From Marivita sp041725935 (GTDB taxonomy: Bacteria; Pseudomonadota; Alphaproteobacteria; Rhodobacterales; Rhodobacteraceae), in assembly GCA_041725935.1 (NCBI GenBank), contig JBGRQD010000002.1, forward strand, positions 248,001 to 312,000: a stretch of DNA of 64,000 nt, given 5' to 3'. Of this stretch, positions 16,137 to 24,338 are shown piece after piece. The stretch's first letter is position 1. Every line of letters begins with the position of its first letter. Position numbers and translations under genes: made by a program. The notes beneath the pieces are model-generated. The model was not told where the DNA came from, made no database searches, and saw only the letters and a program-made list of their open reading frames with translations.

Positions 16137-17315
16137 TCAGGCCGGGACTGCTTGGGGCACCGTGCTGAGCGCGAGCGTGCCATTGGAATGAATCAGAGCA
16201 CCGCGCCGCAGGCACAGCGCCACGCGGTCCTGCCCGTCAACGATGACCAGATCCGCCAGTTTGCCGACCGAGATCTCGCCGCGGTCCGACAGGCCCAGCG
16301 CCTTCGCTGGGTTGCGTGTCGCAAGTCGCGTCGCGCCAGCCAGACCATCGGGATCATTGCCCGCCAACGCGCGAATAGCCGGCAGGATCGCCGCCGGGTG
16401 GTAATCGGCGGCAAGGATCGACAGCAGCCCGGCATCATGCGCCTCGCGGGCGGACAGGTTGCCGGAATAGCTTTGACCGCGCATGGCGTTCGGGGCCCCC
16501 ATCGCAGTCATCAGACCGCGCTGAACTGCGACCTGCGCCGCCTCCATCGTGACCGGGAATTCGGCGATCACTGCACCAAGGTCAGCCATCAGGTTGGCCT
16601 TCGCGCGGGTGTCGTCGTCATGGCTGGCGAGCGGCACGCCGTGGTCGCGGCATTTCTGCGCCACCGACTGCATGTTGTTCAGCAGCACTTCCTGCGGCCG
16701 CGACCGGATGGCGATCGCGTTGCTGACCATCTGCCGCGCTTCGGTTTCAGAAATCCCGTGATGCGCGGCCTTGTTCTTGATGTGGATCTCGAGGTTGCGG
16801 TACTGGCCCTGCCCCGGCGTGTGATCCATCAGCGACACCAGATCGACGCGGCCTTCGTCCAACAGGTGAGACAAGATCTCGACCGCGTTGTCGAAGGTGA
16901 TGTCGAACCGGGCATGGATGCGGTGATCGACTCGCGCGGTCTTGCGCGTCTCGGAGAGTTCGCGGATCACCCGGCTGGTGTGGTCGAACGACCGGCGTTC
17001 GCCGTCCCGAACCCCGCGCGAGAACGACACGGACGCATAGGCGGTGGTCACCCCCGCCGCCGCAAGCCGCGTGTCCAGCGCGTTCAACGCGACCGACATC
17101 GGAAAATCGACCCGCGCGCGCGGTGCAAGCTCCTGTTCGATCATGTCGCCATGCATGTCGATGAAGCCCGGAAACAGCGTATGGCCGCGCCCGTGAACGC
17201 CGTGCCCGACCGGGCCTTCGACGATCTCGGCGATCAGTCCATTCTCGATGCGGACAGAGCCGCGCGGCAGCACACGGTCCGGCAGGACCAGCGAAAAATC
17301 AGACAACCACATCAT
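16137..17315 (-). CDS. phnM: RPnTP diphosphatase (alpha-D-ribose 1-methylphosphonate 5-triphosphate diphosphatase)
   Basis: PhnM removes diphosphate from ribose 1-phosphonate 5-triphosphate to give the PhnJ substrate. The 392-residue amidohydrolase shows the metal motif GFIDMHGDMIEQ (about residues 50-61), DHTPGQGQY, the SHDDDT metal segment and the late LAADYHPAAIL. The length is normal. It overlaps phnL by 17 bases and ends the phnF-M operon. No phnN lies between phnL and phnM, where many alphaproteobacteria carry it. Confidence 0.95.
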   Translation of the reverse strand: MMWLSDFSLVLPDRVLPRGSVRIENGLIAEIVEGPVGHGVHGRGHTLFPGFIDMHGDMIEQELAPRARVDFPMSVALNALDTRLAAAGVTTAYASVSFSRGVRDGERRSFDHTSRVIRELSETRKTARVDHRIHARFDITFDNAVEILSHLLDEGRVDLVSLMDHTPGQGQYRNLEIHIKNKAAHHGISETEARQMVSNAIAIRSRPQEVLLNNMQSVAQKCRDHGVPLASHDDDTRAKANLMADLGAVIAEFPVTMEAAQVAVQRGLMTAMGAPNAMRGQSYSGNLSAREAHDAGLLSILAADYHPAAILPAIRALAGNDPDGLAGATRLATRNPAKALGLSDRGEISVGKLADLVIVDGQDRVALCLRRGALIHSNGTLALSTVPQAVPA

Positions 17316-18018
17316 GACGATCCTCTGTTGCAGGGGCGTTGGGGCTCAGATCGACCACTCGGTCGATCAGTTGTTCCACGTCGCCCGGATGGTGAAAGAC
17401 GCCGATCATGGCGGTGCCCTGCGCCTTGAGATCGGCCAGACGCTGCACAAGAGCGGCGCGGGCATTGGCATCGAGCGATGCCGTGGGTTCGTCCAGCAAG
17501 AGCAGCTTTTGCGGACGGATGAGCGCGCGGGCCAGGTTGACCTTCTGCTGCTCGCCGCCCGAAAATGTTGTCGGATAGGCGGGCCAGAGGTTTTCCTTGA
17601 CGCCGAATGTCCTGAGCCAGTGGCGTGCCTCGGTCAGCGCTTCGTCGGCAGGCACACCTGCCACACGCAGAGGTTCGGCCACCAGTGCCTCGGCGCTGAT
17701 CCGGGGGCGCGCGACAAGGAACTGCGTGACAAAGCCGATTTCGGTGCGGCGCAGATGGGTGATGTCGACATCCGCCGCGCGGGCAAGGTCGATCTGACCG
17801 TGATCGGACTGGAAGAGCACTTGTCCCGCCTGTGGCAGGTAGCTGCGATACAGCGTGCGCAGAAGCGTGGATTTGCCCGCGCCATTGGCCCCCTTCAGCA
17901 GCACGAATTCCCCCGCCGCCACCGCAAACGAGATGTCATCGAACGCAGCAAAGCCCTGCCCCAGATGATGCATGGTAAAGCCCTTGGTCAGGCCGCGAAT
18001 GTCCAGAACGGGGGTCAT
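17299..18018 (-). CDS. phnL: C-P lyase system ABC-type protein PhnL
   Basis: PhnL is an ABC-family ATPase that belongs to the C-P lyase machinery and is not a transporter. The 239-residue protein has Walker A (KGANGAGKSTLLR), signature FSGGEQQKVNLARAL and Walker B LLLLDEPTASLD, with FTMHLQ-type N-terminus (GFTMHHLGQGF). It overlaps phnK by four bases and phnM by 17. In E. coli PhnL is needed with PhnG-H-I for ribosylation of the phosphonate. Confidence 0.94.
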   Translation of the reverse strand: MTPVLDIRGLTKGFTMHHLGQGFAAFDDISFAVAAGEFVLLKGANGAGKSTLLRTLYRSYLPQAGQVLFQSDHGQIDLARAADVDITHLRRTEIGFVTQFLVARPRISAEALVAEPLRVAGVPADEALTEARHWLRTFGVKENLWPAYPTTFSGGEQQKVNLARALIRPQKLLLLDEPTASLDANARAALVQRLADLKAQGTAMIGVFHHPGDVEQLIDRVVDLSPNAPATEDRHDVVV

Positions 18019-18812
18019 AGTTTTGCATGCACCAATTGTTGCGTGTAGGCGTGTTGCGGATCCTGGAAGATCTGGTCGGCCAACCCGGCCTCGACCACCT
18101 CTCCGCGACGCATCACCATAACGCGGTCCGCGAGCGTGCGAATGACACCCAGATCGTGGCTGACGATCACCATGGTGATCTTGCGATCCTGTTGCAGCCG
18201 CTTCAGCGTGTCCAGCACCAGCGCCTGCACGCTGACATCGAGGCCGGTCGTCGGTTCGTCCAAAAGCAACAGCGCCGGTTCTAGCGCGATGGCCTTGGCC
18301 AGCTGAACACGCTGCTGCATGCCACCGGACAGTTCGATCGGCGGTGCATCCAGACGTTCGAGCGGAAACTCGGACGCGGCCAGTGCATCTTTTGCCTTTT
18401 CGCGCAGCACGGCAAAGCGGCGTTCACCCGCGACAAGCAGGCGCTCAGCCACGTTGCCCGAACTGGAATGCTTCATCAACAAGCCCAGATGCGGGTTCTG
18501 GTAGACGATGCCGATCCGCGTGGCACAGAGCATGCGGCGGGCAAAGCGGTCCAGTTCGAACAGGTTGCCATCCACATCCGGCAGATCGAGCGCGTAGCTG
18601 CCGCTGTCGGGCGTTTCCTCGAGGTTCATCATCCGCAGAAGCGTGGATTTGCCCGACCCGCTTTCACCAACAATGCCCAGCACTTCGCCGGGAAAGACGG
18701 TGGCGTGGACGTTGCGCAAGGCCACGACAGGTCCGTAGGATTTGTTCACGCCGTGCAGTTCCAGCAGCGGATCGACGGTGACGATGCGCGGGGCATCCAG
18801 TGTCAGGGTCAT
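18015..18812 (-). CDS. phnK: C-P lyase system ABC-type protein PhnK
   Basis: PhnK is the ABC-family subunit that docks on PhnJ in the C-P lyase core complex. The 265-residue protein has Walker A (GESGSGKSTLLRMM), signature ELSGGMQQRVQLAKAI, Walker B LLLLDEPTTGLD and the switch histidine in VIVSHDLGVI. The start at 18812 overlaps the phnJ stop (ATGA); nine further in-frame codons upstream are not needed. Confidence 0.95.
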   Translation of the reverse strand: MTLTLDAPRIVTVDPLLELHGVNKSYGPVVALRNVHATVFPGEVLGIVGESGSGKSTLLRMMNLEETPDSGSYALDLPDVDGNLFELDRFARRMLCATRIGIVYQNPHLGLLMKHSSSGNVAERLLVAGERRFAVLREKAKDALAASEFPLERLDAPPIELSGGMQQRVQLAKAIALEPALLLLDEPTTGLDVSVQALVLDTLKRLQQDRKITMVIVSHDLGVIRTLADRVMVMRRGEVVEAGLADQIFQDPQHAYTQQLVHAKL

Positions 18813-19723
18813 TTCGTCAACTCCCCGTTGCGGTACCATGTATCGCCCAGATCGACAGGTTCACCCTCGGCCCGGCGAATGGATTTTACACCATATTCGC
18901 TGTCCGACAGCTCGAAGGCGGAAGTTCCGTCATCCTGCGGGATCTCGTTCATGAAAAACCCCTTTGCACCCGAGCGCGAACAGGTCAGCCCGGCGTGATC
19001 CTCGACCCGGTAGGGCACATCGTCAAAGACCAGCGGTTCGACCCGGCAATAGGGCGGCACGGCGAAGATGCGTTTCTCGCGCCCCGCCGACAGGATCGTC
19101 AGGTGCTTGACCATATGCAGCTTGGGTACGTCCCAGCGCGGGATCGGCGAGGGCGTCATCACATGGCGGCCATTGACCATCGAGGGATAGCTGGCCCCCT
19201 GCATCACGCGGCCCGAGCGCACGATCTGTTCGTAAAGCTGCAACCACATCCGCCCGTAATCGGCATCGCCATGCATCTGGCGCGCGATGGACATGTTGGG
19301 TTGCACGGACCGCAAGGGTTCGGGGTTCGGCACCTGAAGCACCAGCACCTGATCCTCGCGCAGGATTTCCTCGGGGATGCGGTGGCGGGACTGGATCAGA
19401 TCGGCCTCAAGCGTATCCAGCGTGACCGGCGCCCCCGACACGCGCGACAGGAACCGCCGGATCGACGCGGCGTTGACGCTGTCATCGGCGCCCTGATCGA
19501 TCACCTTGACGCAGGTTTGCGGGTTGATCAGCGTCAGCGAGACCTGCAGCCCGCCGGTGCCCCAGCCACGCGCCATCGGCACTTCGCGACTAGCATAGGG
19601 CATCTGGCAGCCCGGCACGCAGACCGCCTTTACCATCTTGCGGCGCAATTCGCGCTTGGCCGAGGCATCGAGGAAGCCGTAGCTCATCGGTGCCCAGGGT
19701 TTGGTGAGGCTCGCAAGTGTCAT
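18809..19723 (-). CDS. phnJ: C-P lyase PhnJ with displaced cysteines
   Basis: PhnJ is the radical SAM enzyme that breaks the C-P bond. The 304-residue protein keeps the family landmarks: GWGTGGLQ (53-60), KVIDQGADD (73-81), SRHRIPE (112-118), VPNPEPLR (131-138), PSPIP (191-195) and AGREKRIFAVPPY (213-225). In E. coli PhnJ, Cys241, 244 and 266 hold the 4Fe-4S cluster and Cys272 forms the thiyl radical. Here the aligned C-terminal positions read Gly245, Cys248, Leu272 and Gly278, so only one is left. The protein has cysteines at 35 and 39 (VCVPGC), 71, 226 and 248 instead. The gene is intact, coupled to both neighbours by ATGA overlaps, and 20-odd residues longer at the C-terminus. Confidence 0.92.
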   Translation of the reverse strand: MTLASLTKPWAPMSYGFLDASAKRELRRKMVKAVCVPGCQMPYASREVPMARGWGTGGLQVSLTLINPQTCVKVIDQGADDSVNAASIRRFLSRVSGAPVTLDTLEADLIQSRHRIPEEILREDQVLVLQVPNPEPLRSVQPNMSIARQMHGDADYGRMWLQLYEQIVRSGRVMQGASYPSMVNGRHVMTPSPIPRWDVPKLHMVKHLTILSAGREKRIFAVPPYCRVEPLVFDDVPYRVEDHAGLTCSRSGAKGFFMNEIPQDDGTSAFELSDSEYGVKSIRRAEGEPVDLGDTWYRNGELTK

Positions 19724-20775
19724 TCCGCTGGCTCCTGTTCCGCCGCGCGGGTGGCCTTGGCGTCGCGCATTGCGTCCAGCGATGACTGGAAGGTGACATA
19801 ATGGGGAAGTTTGAAGTGGATGCAGAAGCCCGACGCCTCGACCCCTTCGGTGTGGTAGAGGAAGAATTCCTCTTCCGTGGGCGAACCCTTGGGCGCACCC
19901 TTGCTGTTGAGATCCAGCGTCGCGGCCGAGATGCATTTGACCTCGTTCCAGCCCAGTGTGGCGGCAAAGCCGAGGCCCAGCCGTTCGCCCTTTTTCGACA
20001 CGACCTCGGCCTGCGAGACCTTGACGCGACCGGCGGAAAACTCGGTGCCGTTGGGGTGCTTGACCACGATCTCCGCCTCGGCCAGCCGCAATTCGTTGAC
20101 CGTCGGGTGCGCCTGTCCGTAGCCGCGCATCGCGGCATATCCCAAGGCCAGAACGCCACCGGTTTCCGCGCGGGCAAGGCTTTGCAGCGTGTGCGCGCGT
20201 TTCGACGGAAACAGGAGCGGTTCGCGGGTCAGGTCCGGGATCGCCTCGCCGGTTGCGGCGTCAGGTTTCGGCAGATCGACCAGATCATTCGCCGCCTGCC
20301 ACGCGCTGACCGACGGCTGATGCGCCGGGGCCGGGTCTGCGGCGGGCTCGACCGCGGGCGGATCATAGGGCGTGCCGGTCAACACATCCGTGGCCAGCAC
20401 CCGGTGCGAGTAGTCGAGCGTCGGCCCAAGAACCTGACCGCCGGGAATGTCCTTGAACGCAGCCGAAATACGGCGATGGGTGAATAGATCTTCCTGTTCG
20501 ATCGGTGCGGCCACCGTCAAACGTGGCTGCGTCGTGCGCCATGCCCGAAGGACCAGCACCGCTTCGTAAAGTTCCCCGCCGGTCTGCGCCAGCGCCAGCG
20601 CGGCCAGGTCTTCGTCATAAAGCGACGCCTCACCCATCACGCGGTCCACGAGATAGGGCAGTGCCTGTTTCACCTCTGCAACGCGGGCCGCATCGATCCG
20701 GCCCAGTTCGGCGCGGAACAGGCGTTCGGATTGTTCGATGGCGCGTTCACCGCCACGGGTTGCGACATAGGCCAT
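19720..20775 (-). CDS. phnI: C-P lyase subunit PhnI
   Basis: PhnI is the nucleosidase-type core subunit that, with PhnG, H and L, joins ATP ribose to the phosphonate. The 351-residue length matches E. coli PhnI (354). It begins with MAYVATRGGERAIEQSE and contains TREPLLFPSKRAHTLQSLAR, LALGYAAMRGYGQAHPTV, and near the C-terminus a histidine-rich FCIHFKLPHYVTFQSSLD. The start and stop overlap phnH and phnJ. Confidence 0.95.
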   Translation of the reverse strand: MAYVATRGGERAIEQSERLFRAELGRIDAARVAEVKQALPYLVDRVMGEASLYDEDLAALALAQTGGELYEAVLVLRAWRTTQPRLTVAAPIEQEDLFTHRRISAAFKDIPGGQVLGPTLDYSHRVLATDVLTGTPYDPPAVEPAADPAPAHQPSVSAWQAANDLVDLPKPDAATGEAIPDLTREPLLFPSKRAHTLQSLARAETGGVLALGYAAMRGYGQAHPTVNELRLAEAEIVVKHPNGTEFSAGRVKVSQAEVVSKKGERLGLGFAATLGWNEVKCISAATLDLNSKGAPKGSPTEEEFFLYHTEGVEASGFCIHFKLPHYVTFQSSLDAMRDAKATRAAEQEPAE

Positions 20776-21311
20776 CAGAGCACCTCGACCTTGGTGGAGC
20801 GCGGCAGACCGATCAGGCGGTCGCCGTCCAGAAACAGCAGATCAAAGCCCATTGGATATCGGATGAGCCGCGCGCGTTCCTGCCAGAACCCTGAGGGCAG
20901 ACCGTCAAGCTGCAGCTCGACCGCACCGTCCACACCCGGCCCGGTCAGGCGCACAGCCGGCCCCTGCCCGATCCGCGCCCGGATGACGAGCGTGGCGCCA
21001 TCGTCCGGATAAAGGTCGGACCCGACACGGCATTGGCGCAGGCGTTCCGCGTCAAGCAAGCGTCCGAAAAACACGTGATCCGCCTCTGGCAGATCGACCA
21101 GCCGCGCGCCGCTTTGCGCCAGCACGGGGATCAGAAGAGGATCTCCGGCATAGGCGGCGCATTCGCGGTCCAGCAGCGCCTCGATCAACGCGGCTTCGCC
21201 CGGTCCGGGCAAGCTGCGCGGCAGACCGGGGCGGCTGAGCGCCCAGAGGATGGCGTCGAACGTGGCATTGGCCCGCGTTTCTGCCGCATTCGGAATGGGA
21301 GTGGTCAACAT
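20775..21311 (-). CDS. phnH: C-P lyase subunit PhnH
   Basis: PhnH is a dimeric, PLP-transferase-like fold subunit of the C-P lyase core without PLP. The 178-residue protein shows the family features FDAILWALSRPGLPRSLPG near the N-terminus and GPGVDGAVELQLDGLP with ERARLIRYPMGFDLLFLDGD near the C-terminus. It starts in a TGATG overlap with phnG and ends in the same kind of overlap with phnI, so core subunits would be made in step. Confidence 0.93.
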   Translation of the reverse strand: MLTTPIPNAAETRANATFDAILWALSRPGLPRSLPGPGEAALIEALLDRECAAYAGDPLLIPVLAQSGARLVDLPEADHVFFGRLLDAERLRQCRVGSDLYPDDGATLVIRARIGQGPAVRLTGPGVDGAVELQLDGLPSGFWQERARLIRYPMGFDLLFLDGDRLIGLPRSTKVEVL

Positions 21312-21736
21312 CAGAAAGTCTCCATATCGACGCGGGTCGCCTGAACGCGGCGCAGGGTGTCGCGGTCGGCTTGCGCCTGTCGGGTCGCCTCGTCCGCGCA
21401 GAACGCGTCACAGCGCGCGGTCTCGATCCCGCACGCCAGCGCAAGATCGATCAGCGCCATCGCCATCGCCGCCTCCAGATCACGCCCGCGCCGCATGCCG
21501 TAGCCATTGATCCCGTCGCGGGTCACATGGGCCTCGCTGACCAGAACTTCGCCAAGGTGAAAGGTGGCACCGCCCGCCGTATCGCGCATCGGCAGCATCA
21601 CCAGCCCGGTGCGGCTTTGCAGCACGTCGATCTCGCCCAAGGGGGCGATCAGGGTTTCTGCGAAGGGCTTGATCCGCGCGGCATCGGCCCGTGCAAGGAC
21701 CGTCAGCATGTCGCTCTGTTTGGGCTTGGTCTTCAT
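21311..21736 (-). CDS. phnG: C-P lyase subunit PhnG
   Basis: The 141-residue protein is a small core subunit of C-P lyase. Recognisable features are SRTGLVMLPMRDTAGGATFHLGEV and EAHVTRDGINGYGMRRGRD, then the helical C-terminus. The start at 21736 overlaps the phnF stop (ATGA) and gives the usual PhnG length; a longer open frame runs 25 codons further into phnF. Confidence 0.93.
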   Translation of the reverse strand: MKTKPKQSDMLTVLARADAARIKPFAETLIAPLGEIDVLQSRTGLVMLPMRDTAGGATFHLGEVLVSEAHVTRDGINGYGMRRGRDLEAAMAMALIDLALACGIETARCDAFCADEATRQAQADRDTLRRVQATRVDMETF

Positions 21737-22446
21737 TCGCCACTCACCACGCTGAACCGGACCCGCGAGGCGGCCCAGATGACTTCGGAAAAGGAAATCG
21801 GCTGCCCGCACGGCAGCGCGTCTATCGCGCGGATGATCGTGACCGACAGGTCCGGGTGCTGGTGCAGCATGCGCGCCTCGTCAGGGCGGGCCTGACGCGA
21901 GTAGAAGGTGGTTTCCTTACGAATGTAATCGTCGATCCCGTAGGATCGGTAGGTTTCCGTGGTCGACCCGAAGACGGCACGCCGTTCCTGGAAAGACGGG
22001 AACCGTTGGACGGAATGATAGATCGAACCAAACGCGATCGGCAGGCCATCGGCAGTGGTCAGGCGGCGGGAATGATGCACCTCTTCCTGTCCGGCGATGT
22101 CGAGCGCCTGGGCAACACGATTCGGGGCGGCAATCACCTCTGCCTCCAGCAATTCGCGCGAGATCTCGACGGTCTGGTCGGCAAGGTTCTGCCGCAGCCG
22201 TGTCCGCTTGCCCAGTTCGTAATGCAGCATTTTGGGCGCACTGACGAAGGTTCCGCGCCCCTGCTCAACACTCAGTTTGCCTTGCTTGGCCAAGGCTGAG
22301 ATGGCACGACGCAGACTGTGACGCCCTACGCCGTACTGCTTTACAAGCTCAGGCTCGGTGGGCAACCGATCACCCGGCGCAAGATGCCCGTCAAGGATGT
22401 CCCTATCGATGGCGTCCTTCACAAATGTCCAATCCACAGTTGTCAT
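21733..22446 (-). CDS. phnF: Phosphonate metabolism regulator PhnF, GntR/UTRA family
   Basis: The 237-residue repressor-type regulator has an N-terminal GntR winged helix (PGDRLPTEPELVKQYGVGRHSLRRAISALAKQGKL, about residues 22-58) and a C-terminal UTRA domain that would sense a phosphonate-derived ligand. It leads phnG-H-I-J-K-L-M. The palindrome ATTCATTCGAATGAAT ten bases before its start, repeated at phnC and at the TIM-barrel gene, is its likely binding site and implies self-control. Confidence 0.93.
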   Translation of the reverse strand: MTTVDWTFVKDAIDRDILDGHLAPGDRLPTEPELVKQYGVGRHSLRRAISALAKQGKLSVEQGRGTFVSAPKMLHYELGKRTRLRQNLADQTVEISRELLEAEVIAAPNRVAQALDIAGQEEVHHSRRLTTADGLPIAFGSIYHSVQRFPSFQERRAVFGSTTETYRSYGIDDYIRKETTFYSRQARPDEARMLHQHPDLSVTIIRAIDALPCGQPISFSEVIWAASRVRFSVVSGE

Positions 22447-22456
22447 GCGGCCCTCA

Positions 22457-22472
22457 ATTCATTCGAATGAAT
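22457..22472. promoter_or_regulatory. PhnF-type operator, copy 3 (perfect palindrome)
   Basis: ATTCATTCGAATGAAT is a perfect 16-base palindrome ten bases before the phnF start codon and is the reference for the other two copies at 8317 and 16050. Confidence 0.82.
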
Positions 22473-22490
22473 CTCTGCTACCGCAGCCAC

Positions 22491-22508
22491 CTCACAGCAA
22501 TATGACAG
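22491..22508 (-). promoter_or_regulatory. Pho box upstream of phnF
   Basis: CTGTCATATTGCTGTGAG on the minus strand matches the PhoB pattern closely: a perfect CTGTCAT half site, a four-base spacer and CTGTGAG. It lies 18 bases upstream of the PhnF-type palindrome, giving an activator site before a repressor site in front of the C-P lyase operon. Confidence 0.7.
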
Positions 22509-22766
22509 ATTTGGAAGTTCCACGAAGATAAGGGCACGGCATGACCCCGGCCGCCAGCAGGCGCTTTGCGATCTGGGGGGAGCGCATCGCCGGGTCAGCC
22601 AAACAGTGCGAGCACGGTTTTCGAAAACGTGCAAAGCCGATGGCTTTGGTGTGTGCCGCGCCTACAACGTCGGGTAAACGATGCACCGACGCGCAAGTGC
22701 GGTCTGGATTTGGGACACATTGCAGGATCTGCCAGCAGCAAAACTGCGTCTGTTCCGAAAGGCACC
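22509..22766. other. Non-coding gap between phnF and a GntR gene
   Basis: Including the control sites, 320 bases separate phnF from the next gene. Beyond the Pho box nothing convincing was found: short open frames in this stretch have no recognisable features or ribosome binding sites, and no hairpin with a T tract is visible. Confidence 0.5.
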
Positions 22767-23495
22767 TCAGCCCGGCATCGTGTAATCGCCCAGCATATCC
22801 TTGAGCGTCAGGTTCGAGGTATCGCCTACGTCGAAGCGCAGGGCCGAATGAAGCTCGACGAGATGGCTGCGCATCAGTTCCTCGGCCTCGGTGGCATCAT
22901 TGCGTTCAAGCGCGTCGATCAGCGCGTTGTGGCAACCCTCGTCGCAGCGCGTGCTCGACCGGGTCCAGTACAGGGCGATGATCAGCGATGACCGTGACAC
23001 AAGGTTTTCGATCATCTCGGCGATCGTGCGCTGGTTCGCGATTTGCGCGATCATCACGTGAAATCGCCCCGAAAGGCGTAGTGCGCGGCCTGACTCGTTG
23101 TCGCGCATGGCGTCGTGCTCTTCCTGCGCGTGCGCCCGCAGCGCCCGGACATCGGCACGCCCCGCGCGCATCGCCGCTTCTCGGGCCGACCGGGGTTCGA
23201 GCAGTTCGCGCGCCTCGAACACTTCGCGGGCTTCGCGCGGCGACGGGTTGGCGACACTGGCCCCACGATTCGGGCGCAACGTGACCAGGTGCGAATGGGC
23301 GAGCGCCTGCAGCCCCGTGCGCACAATGGTGCGCGAGACGCCATAGAACTCCGCGAGATCGGTTTCGGCAAGCCGCATGCCCGGCGGCAGGCGCTGTTCG
23401 AGAATGGCACGTTCAACGCCTGTATACACAGGGTTCTGCACCATATCCGCCTGAAGTCCGCGGATGAAACTCGCCTCTTGCTGGGTGATGCTCAT
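22767..23495 (-). CDS. GntR family regulator, FCD domain
   Basis: The 242-residue regulator has a GntR winged helix (LPPGMRLAETDLAEFYGVSRTIVRTGLQALAHSHLV, about residues 35-70) and a helical FCD ligand domain. Metal-site-like residues of FCD are visible (RFHVMIAQIANQRT and CHNALIDAL). The start at 23495 gives a normal N-terminus. Two TGTATACA palindromes, one upstream (23514-23521) and one within the first codons (23421-23428), suggest it controls itself. The regulated pathway is not evident; the neighbours are phosphonate and chemotaxis genes. Confidence 0.88.
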   Translation of the reverse strand: MSITQQEASFIRGLQADMVQNPVYTGVERAILEQRLPPGMRLAETDLAEFYGVSRTIVRTGLQALAHSHLVTLRPNRGASVANPSPREAREVFEARELLEPRSAREAAMRAGRADVRALRAHAQEEHDAMRDNESGRALRLSGRFHVMIAQIANQRTIAEMIENLVSRSSLIIALYWTRSSTRCDEGCHNALIDALERNDATEAEELMRSHLVELHSALRFDVGDTSNLTLKDMLGDYTMPG

Positions 23496-23521
23496 GTTTG
23501 GACTTCTCACGTTTGTATACA
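23421..23521. promoter_or_regulatory. Two TGTATACA palindromes at the GntR gene
   Basis: TGTATACA occurs at 23421-23428 inside the start of the GntR gene and at 23514-23521 just upstream of it, 93 bases apart. FCD-type GntR regulators often bind short palindromes of this kind, so an autoregulatory pair with looping is plausible. Confidence 0.45.
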
Positions 23522-24030
23522 GTTTTCGTCTTCCTTTGTCCCCTGTTCGGGCCAGAATGTCATCCCCAGTTTGCCGGTTTTCCACACGGTCATTTCTGTT
23601 GCCATCAATCATGAAAATTGCGCCGGGAGTGAGTGGATTTCAGGCTATTGTGAATATTTTTCAATTCACAACGCGTACAACCCTACGCTCGTTTGTCGAC
23701 GTCATATTGTCGGCTGCTGGTACAAGGCTGGGCTGAATGGCTTGGTCCCGATGGTCAAGGGGACTACTGAATTGAGAAATCTCGTGCAGCGATCCTCTTC
23801 GATCGCACGCGTCGCGGCAATGCTGGCCGTGGGACTGCACCGTGCGCCCGGCGCGGCGGGTATCTTTGGATAGTTCAATTACCGAAATTAATTAATAAAG
23901 ATCAATTATTTAGACCCAAATCCCCACATCAGGACACTTTGACAAACCACCTCGGACGTACCCGCGCCTAAAAGGATGCGACCCCTGTTCGTTATGCTTC
24001 GTTACAGTACAGATAACGAGGAATTCCTTT
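23496..24030. other. Gene-poor 535-base stretch before the chemotaxis operon
   Basis: No open frame here has recognisable features. The part around 23875-23915 is strikingly AT-rich (for example AAATTAATTAATAAAGATC) compared with the rest of the window and could be an UP element or a curved region for the chemotaxis promoter. A CGTTAT/ATAACG inverted repeat lies at about 23990-24019, just before the first che gene. No terminator was seen. Confidence 0.4.
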
Positions 24031-24309
24031 ATGGTGTCCGTTCCAACATATGATCTGCCGACCAAGGCCACGATGTCCGAATGTGCGCAGGTTCACGCGT
24101 CCTTGCGGCAGATGATCGAAGACCATGATGCAGTTGTCGTCACATGTGGTCAGGTCGCGCAAACCGATCTTGCGATGCTCCAACTTCTGATCAGCGCCCA
24201 AAAGACCGCAGCGCGCGATGCCAAGTCGTTTTCCGTCCTGTCCCAAGGGAATGGCACATTTGATGCACAGCTCGAAGCGTTCGGCATCTGTTTTTCCCCG
24301 AAACACTGA
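24031..24309 (+). CDS. STAS domain protein (chemotaxis operon)
   Basis: The 92-residue protein looks like a single STAS domain (anti-sigma antagonist/SpoIIAA-like or MlaB-like): a short beta segment AVVVTCGQVAQTDLAMLQLLISAQKTA followed by FSVLSQGNGTFDAQLEAFGI. The usual phosphorylated serine of the D-S-[ST]-G motif is replaced (QTDLAM), so a phospho-switch is uncertain. It begins the che operon, 29 bases before cheY. Small STAS genes are found at the head of several alphaproteobacterial che operons; their role is not settled. Confidence 0.75.
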   Translation: MVSVPTYDLPTKATMSECAQVHASLRQMIEDHDAVVVTCGQVAQTDLAMLQLLISAQKTAARDAKSFSVLSQGNGTFDAQLEAFGICFSPKH

Positions 24310-24338
24310 CCGGTTCTGATCAACAAGGAAGACATGAC

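Noticed and set aside
22541..22804. Cysteine-containing short open frame after phnF
   Set aside because: It looked like a small metal protein, but it overlaps the end of the GntR gene, has no good start signal and no family resemblance.
23939..23970. TTGACA as a sigma-70 promoter for the che operon
   Set aside because: No -10-like hexamer at 16-18 bases spacing was found.
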